A stretch of 5,533 nucleotides of DNA from Alphaproteobacteria bacterium (lineage in GTDB: Bacteria > Pseudomonadota > Alphaproteobacteria > Rickettsiales > 21-14-0-20-44-7). Below are positions 4,976 to 5,533 of the stretch, piece after piece. A program made the position numbers and the translations under genes. The notes under the pieces are model-generated. The model did no database searches. It had not been told where the DNA came from and was given only the letters and a program-made list of their open reading frames with translations. The DNA is taken from positions 1 to 5,533 of the forward strand of contig JABDBO010000064.1 in assembly GCA_013288575.1 (NCBI GenBank). Direction: 5' to 3'. Each line of letters begins with the position of its first letter. The stretch's first letter is position 1.

Positions 4976-5533
4976 ATGTTTTCGCGCCCTTTGCCGCTTC
5001 CCGCTTTTATTAAGCTTGATGACCTTGAAATTGGGCTACGCCGCAATGCGCGGGCCAAACGTGTGACTATTCGCATTCGGCACGGCAAGGTAAGTATGGT
5101 TTTGCCTAAGCGCGGGAGTTTTAAACAGGCAGTTAAGTTTCTGGAATCTAAAGAAATATGGATAAGGCAGCGCTTGGCGGCGCATCCGGCGAAAATCAAA
5201 ATGGCTGTTGGCGCGGTTTTACCGGTTTTGGGTGAGGAATTGGAAGTGGTTTACGGGAAGTTGCGGGGCAGCTCACAAATTATGCAAAATCAATTGGTTA
5301 TTAATGGCGACCCTGCTTTAGTGGGGAAAAAGGTCAAAAAGCTGGTTTCTGAGGTGTTGAAGGCTGAAATTGAACGGATTGCGGATGTAAAAGCGGCGGA
5401 AATTAGGGTGAAATATAGGAATATTAGCATCCGCAACACAGTTTCGCGTTGGGGGAGTTGTTCTTCCAAGGGTAATTTATCATTCTGCTGGCGAATTGCT
5501 TTTGCGCCGCTAGAAGTGGTGGATTACCTGGTT
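4976..5533 (+). CDS. YgjP-like (DUF45) zinc metallopeptidase, 5' part
   Basis: The frame is open from ATG 4976 to the window edge (186 residues, 3' end missing). Seen: LRRNARAKRVTIRIRHGKVSMVLPKRGSFKQA (about 21-52), the N-terminal beta domain common to YgjP proteins, and SIRNTVSRWGSCSSKGNLSFCWRIAFAPLEVVDYLV (151-186), the SRWGSCS-G-L-FNWRL-AP--V-DYV block that in this family leads directly into the zinc-binding VHEL-H helix. The metal-binding motif should begin within a few codons of the end, so activity cannot be checked. Members (M48-like/WSS1-SprT-like fold) are predicted cytosolic metalloproteases with poorly known substrates. In NLSFCWR a cysteine replaces the usual Asn. ATG 4955 is in frame and would add seven residues (MAIKKVI); neither start has a strong Shine-Dalgarno. 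It is transcribed divergently from the aminotransferase, with almost no space between them. Confidence 0.9.
   Translation, partial: MFSRPLPLPAFIKLDDLEIGLRRNARAKRVTIRIRHGKVSMVLPKRGSFKQAVKFLESKEIWIRQRLAAHPAKIKMAVGAVLPVLGEELEVVYGKLRGSSQIMQNQLVINGDPALVGKKVKKLVSEVLKAEIERIADVKAAEIRVKYRNISIRNTVSRWGSCSSKGNLSFCWRIAFAPLEVVDYLV

Noticed and set aside
4918..5199. Minus-strand 93-residue frame opposite the metallopeptidase
   Set aside because: The plus frame has clear YgjP motifs; the minus frame is its shadow.

Overview
The window looks like an alphaproteobacterial chromosome segment of moderate GC content. This rests on family resemblance only: an NrdA without an ATP-cone that ends in a CLACQ tail, an NrdB beginning MSLLDAP...YPWAYEAW, a PfkB-family kinase, and a YgjP-type (DUF45) metallopeptidase. 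The standard genetic code fits. No rRNA, tRNA, CRISPR array or transposase is visible.

Left part (1-2346): a rearranged class I ribonucleotide reductase (RNR) locus. The 3' end of nrdA (3-197, +) is followed by a small four-helix-bundle gene of the 23S-rRNA intervening-sequence protein family (245-640, +). That gene sits between two long inverted repeat arms (202-225 and 592-615). Next come the first 42 codons of nrdB (664-789, +). At about position 790 nrdB is cut and joined head-on to the opposite strand of nrdA, which then reads leftward from its own start at 2346 to codon 519. The parental order was therefore nrdA - four-helix-bundle gene - nrdB, and the piece holding the nrdA 3' end, the insert and the nrdB 5' end now lies inverted relative to the nrdA promoter and body. 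Neither nrd gene is intact inside the window. The cause may be a real inversion of about 1 kb, a fold-back inverted duplication, or an amplification or assembly chimera. The deciding sequence lies left of position 1.

Middle (2347-2649): the divergent nrdA / kinase intergenic region. It holds a good Shine-Dalgarno for nrdA, a plausible nrdA promoter, and two NrdR-box-like sites exactly 31 bp apart, which is the classic arrangement for repression of RNR operons. A further core-perfect palindrome and a second ACAC...GTGT palindrome lie closer to the kinase gene.

Right part (2650-5533): three apparently ordinary genes. A PfkB-family sugar/nucleoside kinase (+) and a fold-type I PLP aminotransferase (-) converge with a 4-bp stop overlap (TTAG). 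The aminotransferase and a YgjP-like zinc metallopeptidase (+, cut by the window end just before its expected HExxH motif) diverge from starts only about 40 bp apart.

The two points most worth attention are the nrdA/nrdB inversion junction and the inverted-repeat-flanked four-helix-bundle gene sitting inside the RNR operon.
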